The notes beneath the pieces were generated by a model. That model was not told where the DNA came from. It did no database searches and was given only the letters and a program-made list of their open reading frames with translations. A stretch of DNA of 64,000 nucleotides, from NCBI RefSeq assembly GCF_000255555.1, contig NZ_AGRW01000051.1, positions 1 through 64,000 of the forward strand, in the 5' to 3' direction. Both the position numbers and the translations under genes were made by a program. Positions within the stretch are counted from its first letter, which is position 1; each line of letters opens with the position of its first letter. The stretch comes from Treponema saccharophilum DSM 2985 (lineage in GTDB: Bacteria > Spirochaetota > Spirochaetia > Treponematales > Treponemataceae). Below are positions 41,915 through 51,624 of this stretch, piece after piece.

Positions 41915-42787
41915 ATGGAGTCACAGAAGAGCAGGTTCAGCCTGCATCTGCCGGAGCTTGTGCTCGTCGTCCTCGTCGTGATTTCGGGGACGATGCTCGC
42001 GCTGAGCTCCGGAGGCTTTATCCTCAACTTCAAGAACGTCGGTTTTACGGCGTTGTCTTCCGTGCAGAAGGGAATCGGAATCGTGACGAGCGGGATTACG
42101 GGAACGTTCAATGCCGTCCACGAGCTTGCCCGTCTCCGCGAGGAGAATGCGTTCCTTACGGAAAAGCTCAAGAACTACGAGTATTTTCAGCGCAACAACA
42201 CGGAGATAACGAACGAGAACCTGCGCCTGCGCGAGCAGCTCGGGTTCTCGACGAAAATCGAGCAGCGGAATTTTCCGGCGCAGATAATCGGGCGCAATAC
42301 CGACAACCTTTATTCCACTTTTACGATAAACAAGGGAAGCCGGGCGGGAATAAAGAAGAACATGCCGGTCATCGCAATCCAGAACGGCCAGGTAGGGCTT
42401 GTCGGGCGCGTGATTTCAGTCGGCGTCGAGACGAGCATGATTCTTCCAATTTTCGACGAGAAATGCACCGTATCCGCGCGCGTCCAGTCAACGCGCGACA
42501 TCGGGCTCGTGAGCGGGCAGGGGAGCGCGTCCGGGATGCTTTCGATGCGCTACGTGAAAAAGCGGGTTCTCGACGAGCTCAATTACGGCGATTTGATTGT
42601 CACGTCCGGAGAGAACGAGAATTATCTCCGCGACATCACGATCGGCTCCATATCGAAGATAACCCCGCTCGACTACGACTCGACGCTCGACATCGAAGTC
42701 GTTCCCGTAATCGATTTTTCGAGGCTTGAGACGGTAATCGTTGCCGACCTCAAGGAGCTGAACCCGAATCTTGTCGTGAACCAGTAG
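41915..42787 (+). CDS. mreC: Rod shape-determining protein MreC, 290 aa
   Basis: One N-terminal transmembrane helix (LVLVVLVVISGTMLALSS) is followed by a coiled coil (ELARLREENAFLTEKLKNYEYFQ) and the beta-barrel pair of MreC: PAQIIGRNTDNLYSTFTINKGSRAGIKKNMPVI, GLVGRVISVGVETSMILPIFD and VSARVQSTRDIGLVSGQ. MreC links MreB inside to PBP2 outside. Six bases after mreB. Confidence 0.95.
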   Translation: MESQKSRFSLHLPELVLVVLVVISGTMLALSSGGFILNFKNVGFTALSSVQKGIGIVTSGITGTFNAVHELARLREENAFLTEKLKNYEYFQRNNTEITNENLRLREQLGFSTKIEQRNFPAQIIGRNTDNLYSTFTINKGSRAGIKKNMPVIAIQNGQVGLVGRVISVGVETSMILPIFDEKCTVSARVQSTRDIGLVSGQGSASGMLSMRYVKKRVLDELNYGDLIVTSGENENYLRDITIGSISKITPLDYDSTLDIEVVPVIDFSRLETVIVADLKELNPNLVVNQ

Positions 42788-42920
42788 ATGAAGTCCGGGT
42801 TGCCGAAGCCCAAAAACGCGGGAAATGCGGTTTTGGGCTTATATGTTTTTCTGGTCATGCAGTTTTAAATCGGGCGGTTGGCGCGTCCAGTCCGCTCCGG
42901 AAAGGGAGGTTTTCCGTTTT

Positions 42921-43430
42921 ATGATACGGGCATTCTTCACCGCGCTGGCGATACTCCTCTGTTTCGCCCTCTTCGAGAGTTCAATCCTTTCGAACATACA
43001 GCTTCTTCCGGCAGTCCCGGATTTTCTTCTGATATGCTCGCTTTATTTTTCCCTCAACAACGGGCGGACGTTCGGAGCAGTCGGAGGATTTTGCTCCGGG
43101 ATTTTCCTTGATTTTCTTACGGCGGCTCCGTTCGGAATGCACAGCCTCGTCCGCACCATCATAGGATATTCGGGCGGCTGGTTCCTCAAAATACTCAACC
43201 TTGAGGGCGTTTTCATTCCCGCGCTTCTCGGTTTCAGCGCGACTGTCCTGAAGGCATTCCTCCTTTGGCTCGTCTCGCTTTTCTTCCCCGTGTCGGTCGC
43301 TCATTACGATATCCTTTCGGTCGTGTTCCTCTGCGAGCTTGCGATGAACACGATTATCTCTCCGATACTGTTCAGGTTCCTCCGTATTTTTGACGGCTCG
43401 CTCCTTTTCGGGCAGGAATCCGTTGCGTGA
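42921..43430 (+). CDS. mreD: Rod shape-determining protein MreD, 169 aa
   Basis: The start is ATG 42921 with GGAGG at 42905; upstream frame belongs to no known N-terminus. Five hydrophobic segments, FFTALAILLCFALFESSILSN, PDFLLICSLYFSLNNG, FGAVGGFCSGIFLDFLTAAP (the conserved F-x-x-G-x-x-x-D), VFIPALLGFSATVLKAFLLWLVSLF and ILSVVFLCELAMNTIISPILF, match MreD. A 133-bp gap after mreC holds a weak hairpin (GGTTGCCGAAGCCC...GGGCTT) that may attenuate. Confidence 0.93.
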   Translation: MIRAFFTALAILLCFALFESSILSNIQLLPAVPDFLLICSLYFSLNNGRTFGAVGGFCSGIFLDFLTAAPFGMHSLVRTIIGYSGGWFLKILNLEGVFIPALLGFSATVLKAFLLWLVSLFFPVSVAHYDILSVVFLCELAMNTIISPILFRFLRIFDGSLLFGQESVA

Positions 43431-43448
43431 TTTTGGGCGGGAGGAAAT

Positions 43449-45365
43449 ATGATTGTCGATGATGACGGAGATGAAATCGGCGCGAACAAGGCTTCGAGCC
43501 AGATTGAGCGCAACATGAAGGCGATGGCGATGCTTGTCGTCGTCATTCTCGTGATTGCCGCATACATAAGCCAGCTCTACAAGCTTCAGATTAAGAACGG
43601 GGACTACTACCGCGGAAAATCCCAGCGCGTGTCGAGCCACACGGACACGATTCCCGCGCAGCGCGGCGAGATTTTCGACAGGAACGCGACGCTTCCGATG
43701 GTCGTCAACTCTGATTCGTTCGTCGTCAGCCTCAATCCGGCGGAAATCCCGCGCGGATATTACGACACAGTGACTTCTCGGCTGTCGTCCATCCTCGGAA
43801 TCGCCAAGCTCGAAATCGACAGGAAGATTCCGGAGAAATCGCGGAAAATCTACAAATCCATCGACATAAAGATGAACGTCCCGTTCAGCGTCATCTCGAA
43901 CATCGCCGAGAACATCATCGACCTTCCCGGCGTTTCCTGGCAGCTCAAGCCCATACGGAGGTACGTCGAGACAGGCTCCATCTCCCACGTCGTCGGCTAC
44001 GTCGGCGACATAACGAAGGAAGAGATAAACATGATGTACAACCAGGGCTACACGGAGAACATGGTCGTCGGGAAGATGGGAATCGAGAAGCAGTACGATT
44101 CGCTGCTCCAGGGAACGCCCGGCTCCGTGCGCAAGAACGTCGACGCGCGCGGCCGCGCCATCTCCAACGAGCTGATAACGACGCAGCCGCAGATGGGAAA
44201 AAGCCTCGTGCTCACAATCGACTCCCGCATACAGGAACTTGCGGAGAAGGCTTTGGGGAACAGGGTCGGGGCGGCGGTCGTCCTCAAGCCGGCGAGCGGC
44301 GAAATCCTCGCGATGGTTTCGTACCCGTACTACGACCAGAACATTTTCAGCAACGATGATGCGGCTGCCCAGTACAACAAGCTCGTGAAAAGCCCGAACA
44401 ACCCGCTTCTCAACCGCGTCGTGAACGCGGTATATCCGCCGGCGTCCACGTTCAAGACGATAATGACGACGGCGGCTCTGTCGGAGCGCGTGATTCCCCC
44501 GTCTAAGAAAATCGAATGCTCGGGGAAAGTCATCTACGGAGACAGGACGTTCCGCTGCCATCAGCGCTGGGGACACGGTATGCTCGACATGCGGGGCGCG
44601 CTCGCCGAATCGTGCGACATCTATTATTGGGTTCTCGGGCGCGATTACCTTGGCGTCGACCGCATCGCATCCTACGCGAAGGAATTCGGGCTCGGGCAGA
44701 GCCTTGAGGTTGACCTTCCGTCGCAGGCGGCGGGATTCGTTCCGACGGCGCAATGGAAGGAAAGAAAATACCACGTCAAATGGCTCGGCGGAGACACGAT
44801 GAACATGTCCATCGGTCAGGGATACACGCTCGTGACGCCGCTCCACATCGCGAACATGATGGCGATGGTCGCGAACGGCGGGAAGATTTACCGCCCGCAC
44901 CTCCTCAAGGAAGTCCGCGACCCCGCGACGAACGAGGTAATCGAGACAATCGAGCCGAGCCTCCTCCACGAGTCGAACATCGAGCCGTCTGTGTGGCGCG
45001 CGGTCCAGAGCGATTTGCGCTACGTCATCTCGGACGGAACGCCGCAATGGCCGATGGAGAACAAAGTCGTCAAGGTCGCGGGAAAGACGGGAACGGCAGA
45101 AGTCGGGTTCGTGGACCACTGGCACGCGTGGATGGCGACGTTCGGTCCCTATGACGCGGCTCCGGAAGACCAGGTCGTCGTCGTCGTCCTCGTCGAGGCG
45201 GTCAACGACTGGGACTGGTGGTCGCCGTACGCCACGAACATCATCTATCAGGGTATATTCGCGAACCAGACGTACGAACAGGCAGTTCAGGCGCTCCCGA
45301 ACGTCCGCTACTACATGGGAGAGCTTGCGCGCAAGGTCAAGACAAACGGAAGAAGGCAGGAGTAG
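43449..45365 (+). CDS. mrdA: Penicillin-binding protein 2, transpeptidase of the elongasome, 638 aa
   Basis: A short cytoplasmic tail and a transmembrane helix (AMAMLVVVILVIAAYISQLY) precede the PBP dimerisation domain (IPAQRGEIFDRN). The transpeptidase has the three motifs: SxxK as STFK at S333-K336, SxD as SCD at S388-D390, and KTG at 546-548. Cross-linking of lateral peptidoglycan is its role, with RodA as the polymerase partner encoded next. Confidence 0.97.
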   Translation: MIVDDDGDEIGANKASSQIERNMKAMAMLVVVILVIAAYISQLYKLQIKNGDYYRGKSQRVSSHTDTIPAQRGEIFDRNATLPMVVNSDSFVVSLNPAEIPRGYYDTVTSRLSSILGIAKLEIDRKIPEKSRKIYKSIDIKMNVPFSVISNIAENIIDLPGVSWQLKPIRRYVETGSISHVVGYVGDITKEEINMMYNQGYTENMVVGKMGIEKQYDSLLQGTPGSVRKNVDARGRAISNELITTQPQMGKSLVLTIDSRIQELAEKALGNRVGAAVVLKPASGEILAMVSYPYYDQNIFSNDDAAAQYNKLVKSPNNPLLNRVVNAVYPPASTFKTIMTTAALSERVIPPSKKIECSGKVIYGDRTFRCHQRWGHGMLDMRGALAESCDIYYWVLGRDYLGVDRIASYAKEFGLGQSLEVDLPSQAAGFVPTAQWKERKYHVKWLGGDTMNMSIGQGYTLVTPLHIANMMAMVANGGKIYRPHLLKEVRDPATNEVIETIEPSLLHESNIEPSVWRAVQSDLRYVISDGTPQWPMENKVVKVAGKTGTAEVGFVDHWHAWMATFGPYDAAPEDQVVVVVLVEAVNDWDWWSPYATNIIYQGIFANQTYEQAVQALPNVRYYMGELARKVKTNGRRQE

Positions 45366-45373
45366 GAGTTTTC

Positions 45374-46705
45374 ATGGCAGGAATATTCAGCAGGCGCATA
45401 CAGTTTCTGAAGCTGTTTGATTTCATGCTTTTTTTCTCGGTCGCGGCACTCGTGACTATCGGAATTCTGTTCATCTATTCGGCGGGATTCAACTCGGACG
45501 GAATAAACGTTTCCGGCGAGTACATAAAGCAGATTATCTGGGCGTTCATAGGGCTTTTCATGATGTTCTTCGTGATGCTCATCGATTACCGGGGGCTTGA
45601 GAAGCACGCGGGAAAGCTTTTCATCGCGCTGATTGTCGTCCTCGTCATAACGCGCCTTTTCGGAAAGAAAATCAACGGCGCGCGGAGCTGGCTGTCAATC
45701 GGGCCGCTCGGAATCCAGCCGTCGGAGTTCTGCAAAATCCTCTACATTCTGTATCTCGCGCGCTTCTTCCACCGCTCGGAGGGAATGCCCCCGCTCAGGC
45801 GTTTCATATATTCGCTTCTCATATTCATGGTTCCGTTCGCGCTCATAATGGCACAGCCCGATTTGGGAACGTCGAGCGTCTTCCTTCCCATTCTCCTGAT
45901 GATGATGCTCTTCGGCGGGATTCCGCTGCGGCTCATATTCATGCTCCTTCTCGGGGGGTGCCTGACGGTCTATCTGACGGTTCTTCCGACGTGGCAGCAG
46001 GAAATAGCGCAGCGCGCCATCCCCGCGGTGACGCTCCTGACGAACATAAAGCTCCGCGGGATAATCGTCCTCGCGTCGGGCGCCATCTGCGTCATCGGGA
46101 TAATCGGGATGATTCTCTACAAGGAGAACCGCTACTTCTACTGGATTGCCTACGCGTTCGGGATAATATGCGCGTCGCTCGTCATGTCGTACGGCGCGGG
46201 GAAATTCCTCAAGAGCTACCAGATTGAGCGCCTCATCATATTCATCAACCCCGAGGTCGATGAGCGCGGCGCGGGATGGCATATCATACAGTCGATGACG
46301 GCGGTCGGGAGCGGCGGGCTGTTCGGGGAGGGCTTCCTGCAGGGGAACCTGAGCCATCTGCGCTACCTTCCTGAGCAGAGCACGGACTTCATCTTCGGAA
46401 TCCTTTCCGAGGAGACGGGGTTCGTCGGCGGGCTTGTCGTCTTCTTCCTTTATTTCGCCATCATGGCGCGCACGCTTTCCGTCATCAGGAACGCGACGAA
46501 TTCATACGGAATGTACATCGCCTCGGGCGTTTTCGGGATGTTCCTCTGGCATTTCACGGTAAACGTCGGGATGGTCATCGGAAGCATGCCGATTACGGGA
46601 ATCCCGCTCTTCTTCCTCTCCTACGGCGGCTCCTCCCTTCTCACGGCGATGACCGCGGTGGGGCTTCTTATGAGCGTGCGCTACAGGAAGCACGACTTCG
46701 ACTGA
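45374..46705 (+). CDS. rodA: RodA SEDS-family peptidoglycan polymerase, 443 aa
   Basis: ATG 45374 with AGGAG upstream; earlier in-frame codons lie inside mrdA. Ten or so membrane helices. SEDS motifs present include FIYSAGFNSDG, GARSWLSIGPLGIQPSEFCKI, NPEVDERGAGWHIIQSMTAVGSGGLFGEGF, LPEQSTDFIFGILSEETGF and PITGIPLFFLSYGGSS. The GAGWH...QS and SYGGSS patterns are those of RodA rather than FtsW. It closes the operon. Confidence 0.96.
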   Translation: MAGIFSRRIQFLKLFDFMLFFSVAALVTIGILFIYSAGFNSDGINVSGEYIKQIIWAFIGLFMMFFVMLIDYRGLEKHAGKLFIALIVVLVITRLFGKKINGARSWLSIGPLGIQPSEFCKILYILYLARFFHRSEGMPPLRRFIYSLLIFMVPFALIMAQPDLGTSSVFLPILLMMMLFGGIPLRLIFMLLLGGCLTVYLTVLPTWQQEIAQRAIPAVTLLTNIKLRGIIVLASGAICVIGIIGMILYKENRYFYWIAYAFGIICASLVMSYGAGKFLKSYQIERLIIFINPEVDERGAGWHIIQSMTAVGSGGLFGEGFLQGNLSHLRYLPEQSTDFIFGILSEETGFVGGLVVFFLYFAIMARTLSVIRNATNSYGMYIASGVFGMFLWHFTVNVGMVIGSMPITGIPLFFLSYGGSSLLTAMTAVGLLMSVRYRKHDFD

Positions 46706-46742
46706 AAACGCTTTATCTTTTTTGAATTTTGGAAAATCACTT

Positions 46743-49451
46743 ATGGAAATGAAACTTGTGAACCCGACGGAGGCGTTCGGCGTCTCCCTGTGCTCCGTGC
46801 AGAATCCCTCCTCGTACATCGGAGGCGAGCTCGGCTCAATCGTGAAGAAGCACGACGACGGCGGCAGGATGCTGAATTTCGGGATAGCCTTTCCGGACGT
46901 CTACGGAATCGGGATGTCGAACCAGGCTGTCAAGATAATATACAACGGGCTGAACGCCCTCGGCTCGGTGCGGTGCGAGCGCGTGTTCGCCGTCGAGAAG
47001 GATTTCGAGGAGCTTCTGTCGCGCACCGGAGTCCCGCTCTACACGCTTGAGACGGGAATCCCGCTCCGCTCCCTCGACATGCTCGGCTTCTCTATCGGCT
47101 ACGAGCTCGGGATAACGGGCGTCCTGTCGATGCTCGACCTCGGCGGAATCCCACTCCGCGCGTGCGACAGGGGCGAGGACGACCCGATTGTCATTGCGGG
47201 CGGCTGCGGAAGCACGAATCCCGCCCCGTTCTCCGACTTTTTCGACGCGTTCTTCATCGGCGAGGCGGAGGGCGGCATGTTCGAGCTTGTCGGGCGGATT
47301 GCAAATATGAAGCGTGACGGCGCGACAAGGGCCGAGATGCTTGCCGAATTCGCGCGCGACAGGCACGTCTGGACGCGCGGGATGTCGGCGGAGTCGTGCG
47401 GGCACCAGAAGGCGTTCCGCGCGGTGTGGTCGGAATTCGGGCGGGTTCCGAGCGTGGAGTCGTTCATGCCGCTTCCGAACATGAAGCCCGTCCAGGACCA
47501 TGGTGTCGTCGAGATAATGCGCGGCTGCCCCAACGGATGCAGGTTCTGCCATGCGGGCGTCTATTACCGTCCCCAGCGCGCGAAGTCGAGGCAGCTCATC
47601 ATCGACGAGGTGGAGAGGCTCGTGAGCGTGGGCGGCTACCGGGAAATCTCTCTCACGTCGCTGTCTTCGGCTGACTATCCCGACATCGAGGGACTTCTCG
47701 ACTGCCTGAACGGCATGTACCGCAAGCAGAACGTCAGCTTCCAGCTTCCCTCGCTCAAGGTGAACAGCTTCTCGCTGCCGCTCCTCGAGAAACTTTCCGA
47801 GGTCAGGAAAAGCACGCTCACTTTCGCGGTGGAGACACCCGAGGAGGCGTGGCAGCTCATGCTCAACAAGGAAGTCTACGCGCAGCATCTCGTCGACATA
47901 ATCCTCGACGCGAAGAAGCGCGGCTGGAGCAAGGCGAAGTTTTATTTCATGGTCGGGCTTCCGCTTCCGGAGACGGACGGCAAGACGGAGGAGAAGGCGA
48001 TTGTCGATTTCCTCCTCGACCTTCAGGAGCGCACGCGCATACAGTGCAACGTCAACGTCGGGACGTTCATCCCAAAGCCGCACACCGCCTACCAGCGCAT
48101 CAGGCAGATAAGTCCCGAGGAATCCGCGCGCAAGCTCGCGTACATCCGCGACAACCTTCCGCGCGGGAAATTCCATGTGGGGACGCACGACATAAACACG
48201 AGCTACATCGAGGGGCTTCTCTCCCGCGGGGACGAGCGCGCTGGCGCCGTAATCCTCTCCGCGTACAGGAAGGGCGCGCGGCTCGACGCGTGGGAGAACC
48301 ATCTGCGCGAGAACCTTCCGTTCTGGAACGAGGCGTTCGACGAGGCGGGATGGGACGTGCGCGCGGAAATTCTCCGTGAGCGGGGCAAGGACGAAGCGCT
48401 CCCGTGGGACGGCGTCTCGCTAGGACCGTCGAAATCGTTCTTCGAGAAGGAATGGGAGCGGAGCTGCTCCGGCGTCCTGACCCCCAAATGTGCCCCGGAC
48501 TGCGACCACAAATGCGGCGTCTGCGGCGACAGGACGAAGGTGTGCGCCTCCGACTCCGCCTCGGACGCTGTCGTTCCCCCCGCGAAGGAAGTCCGCGTGG
48601 CGAGGGACAACATCCCGCTCATGTACCGCGCGGTCTTCCAGTTCACCAAGTGCGACGGCGCGGAGTTCCTCTCGCACCTTTCGATGATAGAGATGTTCAA
48701 CAGGGCAGTCCTGAGAAGCTCTCTGCCTGTCATCTACACGACGGGCTTCAACCCGATTCCCCGGCTCGAATTCGCGACGACGCTCTCTCTCGGCGTCAGC
48801 TCCGCGGCGGAAATCGGCTCGACGGTGCTTTTCGACCCCGTCGGGCCGGAAGACTTCATGCGCATGATGAACGGAAACCTGCCGAAGGGAATCAGGATAA
48901 CGCGCTGCACGGTTTTCCCCGTGACGAACCAGCGGAGAAGGGAATCCCTTTCCGCCGCCCTCTGGGGAAGCGTGTACGAATACGCGCTGTCCGTTCCGCC
49001 CGAAAAAGTCCGCGAATTCCTCGCCTCCGAGGGTGCCACGCCGTTCACGGAAAGCGGCTCGCTCTGCTCGTTCGACACGTCCCGGCTCGACGGCGGGATT
49101 CTCGGCGCGACGCTCCTCTTCCAGAAGGACCGCCCGTTCAGGAACGCGCTCGAGTCGTTTTTCGGCAAGAGGATTTGGGAAATCGCCGCGATACGGAAGG
49201 TCCTGACGCTCGCGAAGCCGGACATAACGGGATGGACGCCCGAGGTGAACGAGGCGTACCAGAAAAGCCTTTTGGCGATGAAAAGCCGCGGGGAGATGTT
49301 CTCCATAAACGCCAGCTTCAAGTCGAGGACGCTCCACCCGTTCGAGAAAAGCGCCGGCGAGGAATTCACCGATTACTTCGAGCTTTACGCGCGCATCGCC
49401 CAGGTGAACGCCTCGCTCATAGAGCAGCGCGCGCGGATGGGGGCTGAATAG
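46743..49451 (+). CDS. TIGR03960 radical SAM / DUF2344 fusion protein, 902 aa
   Basis: ATG 46743 is preferred over TTG 46722. The N-terminal part resembles the B12-binding-like domain of the family (IVKKHDDGGRMLNFGIAFPDVYGIGMSNQA...). The radical SAM core begins MRGCPNGCRFCHAGVYYRPQR with C-x3-C-x2-C near residue 260. HDINTSYIEGLLSRGDER and KCAPDCDHKCGVCGD follow. From about residue 630 the DUF2344/TIGR03936 domain appears (YRAVFQFTKCDGAEFLSHLSMIEMFNRAVLRSSLPVIYTTGFNPIPRLEFATTLSLGVSS), ending at ~900. Fusion of the two is common. The substrate is thought to be RNA or a ribosomal factor but is unproven. Confidence 0.9.
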   Translation: MEMKLVNPTEAFGVSLCSVQNPSSYIGGELGSIVKKHDDGGRMLNFGIAFPDVYGIGMSNQAVKIIYNGLNALGSVRCERVFAVEKDFEELLSRTGVPLYTLETGIPLRSLDMLGFSIGYELGITGVLSMLDLGGIPLRACDRGEDDPIVIAGGCGSTNPAPFSDFFDAFFIGEAEGGMFELVGRIANMKRDGATRAEMLAEFARDRHVWTRGMSAESCGHQKAFRAVWSEFGRVPSVESFMPLPNMKPVQDHGVVEIMRGCPNGCRFCHAGVYYRPQRAKSRQLIIDEVERLVSVGGYREISLTSLSSADYPDIEGLLDCLNGMYRKQNVSFQLPSLKVNSFSLPLLEKLSEVRKSTLTFAVETPEEAWQLMLNKEVYAQHLVDIILDAKKRGWSKAKFYFMVGLPLPETDGKTEEKAIVDFLLDLQERTRIQCNVNVGTFIPKPHTAYQRIRQISPEESARKLAYIRDNLPRGKFHVGTHDINTSYIEGLLSRGDERAGAVILSAYRKGARLDAWENHLRENLPFWNEAFDEAGWDVRAEILRERGKDEALPWDGVSLGPSKSFFEKEWERSCSGVLTPKCAPDCDHKCGVCGDRTKVCASDSASDAVVPPAKEVRVARDNIPLMYRAVFQFTKCDGAEFLSHLSMIEMFNRAVLRSSLPVIYTTGFNPIPRLEFATTLSLGVSSAAEIGSTVLFDPVGPEDFMRMMNGNLPKGIRITRCTVFPVTNQRRRESLSAALWGSVYEYALSVPPEKVREFLASEGATPFTESGSLCSFDTSRLDGGILGATLLFQKDRPFRNALESFFGKRIWEIAAIRKVLTLAKPDITGWTPEVNEAYQKSLLAMKSRGEMFSINASFKSRTLHPFEKSAGEEFTDYFELYARIAQVNASLIEQRARMGAE

Positions 49452-49452
49452 G

Positions 49453-51624
49453 ATGAGGCGTTCAAGCGCGTTGTTCCGCTCCTCGTTGATGCTCCTGCTC
49501 GTCGACCCGCTCTTCTACGCGGCGGCGGTCGCGACAGTCCTTTTCTGCTCGTTCCGCTTTTTCCTCGCCGGGAAATTCTTCGTCGAGGGAGCCGGGACGA
49601 CCGACCTCCGGCAGCTGTTCCAGTCCGTTCCGTTCATATCGATAGCGACGGTCCCGCTCATCGTGTTCAGGCTGCGGCGGTTCATCTGCGACGATTCGCT
49701 GCCCGTTGCGCCCGCGAAACGGTTCGCAGTCATCATCGCGGCGGCGCTCTCGGCGTTCTCCGTCCCCGTGCTCATGCTCGTGTCGGTTCCCGCCTGCGTC
49801 TCCTCGTTCGGCGACGTGGATGTCGGGCAGGCGGCGGCGGGATTCTCCGGCGTCATCCTCTATGGGCTTCTCGCGTCGTCGCTCTCCGTCTTCCTGTTCG
49901 CCGCGTTCCCGTCCGTCCCGGCAATCCCTCTGCTCGTGTCGATGGCGGTCCTCGCCGCGGTCGACTTCATCCATATCGTCCCTCTCTACGTCCCGCTCGG
50001 GAGCGCGCTCTCGTTCGCGATGAGGAAAATCAGCTTCGCGTGGCATTTCGACTCGTTCGGGAAGGGAATCGCCGACTCGCGCGACATATCGTTCTACCTG
50101 ATATCGTCCGCGCTCTTCGTGGTGATGTCCGTCGTGGCGGAGCGGAGGCGCACCGGCCGTCGCGGGGGGAGGGCGGCGCTCCTCGTCGCGCTCGCGTCTC
50201 TTTCGCTGCTCGCGTTCTCGGCGGAGCGCTCGTATTTCCGCGCCGACATGACGGCCTCGCGGAGGCATTCGCCGAGCAAGGCGACGCGCTCTCTCGTCTC
50301 CCTCCTCGGCTCGCCGCTCAGGATAACGTATTACCGCTCGCGGGAGCTGTCCGAGCTGTATCCGCAGGCATCCGAGGTCGCCGATTTTCTCCTCGAATTC
50401 AGCTCGCTGTCGCCGCTCGTCACGCTCGAGGTCGTCGATGCCGACGCGGGAAGGCTTTCCGGGCTCGGCGTCCAGGGGCAGCAGCTTGAGCGCAACACGG
50501 GAACGAAAATCGAGCTGGTGACGGTCTATTCCGCCGTCGTCATGCAGCACCTCGACAGGCAGTCGATAATCCCCTACGTCCTTTCCACGGGCACGCTCGA
50601 GTACGACCTTGCACAGCGCGTCAAGCAGCTCGTCTCCGGCTCCGCGCGCAGGGTCGCGGTCTTCGTCGGAAACGGGAGGGACTGCGGAGAGTCGTATTCC
50701 TATGTCGCGCCGTTCCTCGCCTCGCGCGGGTTCATGCCCGAGATTGTGGGAGGCGTGGAAGCCGAGCGCGCGATATCGTCCCTCGGAAGCGGGGACAGCC
50801 TGCTCGTCCTCGGCTCGTCGGAGATGACGTTCGCGCAGGGGCAGGCTGTCGCGGGCGCGATAGGCCGCGGCGTCCCCTCGTTGATCGCGACGTCCCCGTA
50901 TTCCGTCCCCGTCGAGACGGAATGGACCGTGTCGCGTGCCGATGACGACCCGCTTATCCCCGTGCTGAATTCGCTCGGGTTCGCGTTCGTCCCCGCGCTC
51001 GTCGAGGATTTGTCGTGCTTCCCGGTCTCCATGCAGAGCGGCGAGGGCAATTCCGCGGAATTCGTCACGCTGAACTATCCCTTGTGGCTCTCCCTCATGC
51101 CGCAGCCGGCGGCGGTGCGCGGCATGACGCTGTTCTGGGCAAGCCCGCTCGCGCTTTACGGCGGGGCGGTCCCGCTTCTCCGCTCGTCCCCGTATTCGTG
51201 GCTGCAGAGGGACGGCGCGCCCTTCGTCACCGACCCGTTCGCGCTTCAGGGCGCGTCTTCCGGCGGCGATTATGAGCAATACGTCGTCGCGGCGGAGAAG
51301 ATGACCGAAACGGAGCGCGTGTGCGTAGTCGCCGACCAGCATTTCGTCTCGTCCCTCATGACGGGCTTCATCTCCGGCGAGAATTCCGTCGACTTCAGGA
51401 ACTTCGATTTCCTCTGCACGCGCCTGCTCCGCCTGAACGGCGAGGACGCCCTAGCCGACATGCTCGACAGGACCCGTCCCGCGACGTCGCTGCACAAGAT
51501 TTCCGATGCGGAAGAATTCGGCTCTGAGCGGCGGAGGACGCTTGCCATCCATTTCGTGTTCCTCCCGCTCGCCGCCGCGCTCCCGTTCGCCGCAATATGC
51601 GCAAAAAGAAGGAGAAAACAATGA
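49453..51624 (+). CDS. GldG-like membrane protein of an ABC export system, 723 aa
   Basis: The N-terminal half has about 6 transmembrane helices (LFYAAAVATVLFCSFRFFLAG, FISIATVPLIVFRLR, AVIIAAALSAFSVPVLMLVSV ...) as in ABC-2 permeases, followed by a periplasmic/exposed GldG-type domain (RRHSPSKATRSLVSLLGSPLRITYYRSRELSELYPQASEVADFLLEFSSLSPLVTLEVVDAD) and IIPYVLSTGTLEYDLAQRVKQLV. A last helix (IHFVFLPLAAALPFAAICAKR) ends it. The gene directly follows the radical SAM gene and overlaps the DUF4340 gene. No ABC ATPase is next to it, which the usual gldA-gldF-gldG order would have, so it may use a remote ATPase. Confidence 0.8.
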   Translation: MRRSSALFRSSLMLLLVDPLFYAAAVATVLFCSFRFFLAGKFFVEGAGTTDLRQLFQSVPFISIATVPLIVFRLRRFICDDSLPVAPAKRFAVIIAAALSAFSVPVLMLVSVPACVSSFGDVDVGQAAAGFSGVILYGLLASSLSVFLFAAFPSVPAIPLLVSMAVLAAVDFIHIVPLYVPLGSALSFAMRKISFAWHFDSFGKGIADSRDISFYLISSALFVVMSVVAERRRTGRRGGRAALLVALASLSLLAFSAERSYFRADMTASRRHSPSKATRSLVSLLGSPLRITYYRSRELSELYPQASEVADFLLEFSSLSPLVTLEVVDADAGRLSGLGVQGQQLERNTGTKIELVTVYSAVVMQHLDRQSIIPYVLSTGTLEYDLAQRVKQLVSGSARRVAVFVGNGRDCGESYSYVAPFLASRGFMPEIVGGVEAERAISSLGSGDSLLVLGSSEMTFAQGQAVAGAIGRGVPSLIATSPYSVPVETEWTVSRADDDPLIPVLNSLGFAFVPALVEDLSCFPVSMQSGEGNSAEFVTLNYPLWLSLMPQPAAVRGMTLFWASPLALYGGAVPLLRSSPYSWLQRDGAPFVTDPFALQGASSGGDYEQYVVAAEKMTETERVCVVADQHFVSSLMTGFISGENSVDFRNFDFLCTRLLRLNGEDALADMLDRTRPATSLHKISDAEEFGSERRRTLAIHFVFLPLAAALPFAAICAKRRRKQ

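Noticed and set aside
42788-42920. Small gene between mreC and mreD
   Set aside because: The frame open here is the 5' extension of mreD, without a ribosome site.
42981-45125. 714-aa frame on the minus strand
   Set aside because: Shadow of mrdA and mreD; the GC-rich third positions remove stops from the opposite strand.
46836-48302. 488-aa frame on the minus strand
   Set aside because: Shadow of the radical SAM gene with no recognisable domain.
49462-51342. 626-aa frame on the minus strand
   Set aside because: Shadow of the GldG-like gene, made of Arg/Gly/Asp-rich low-complexity sequence typical of antisense frames.
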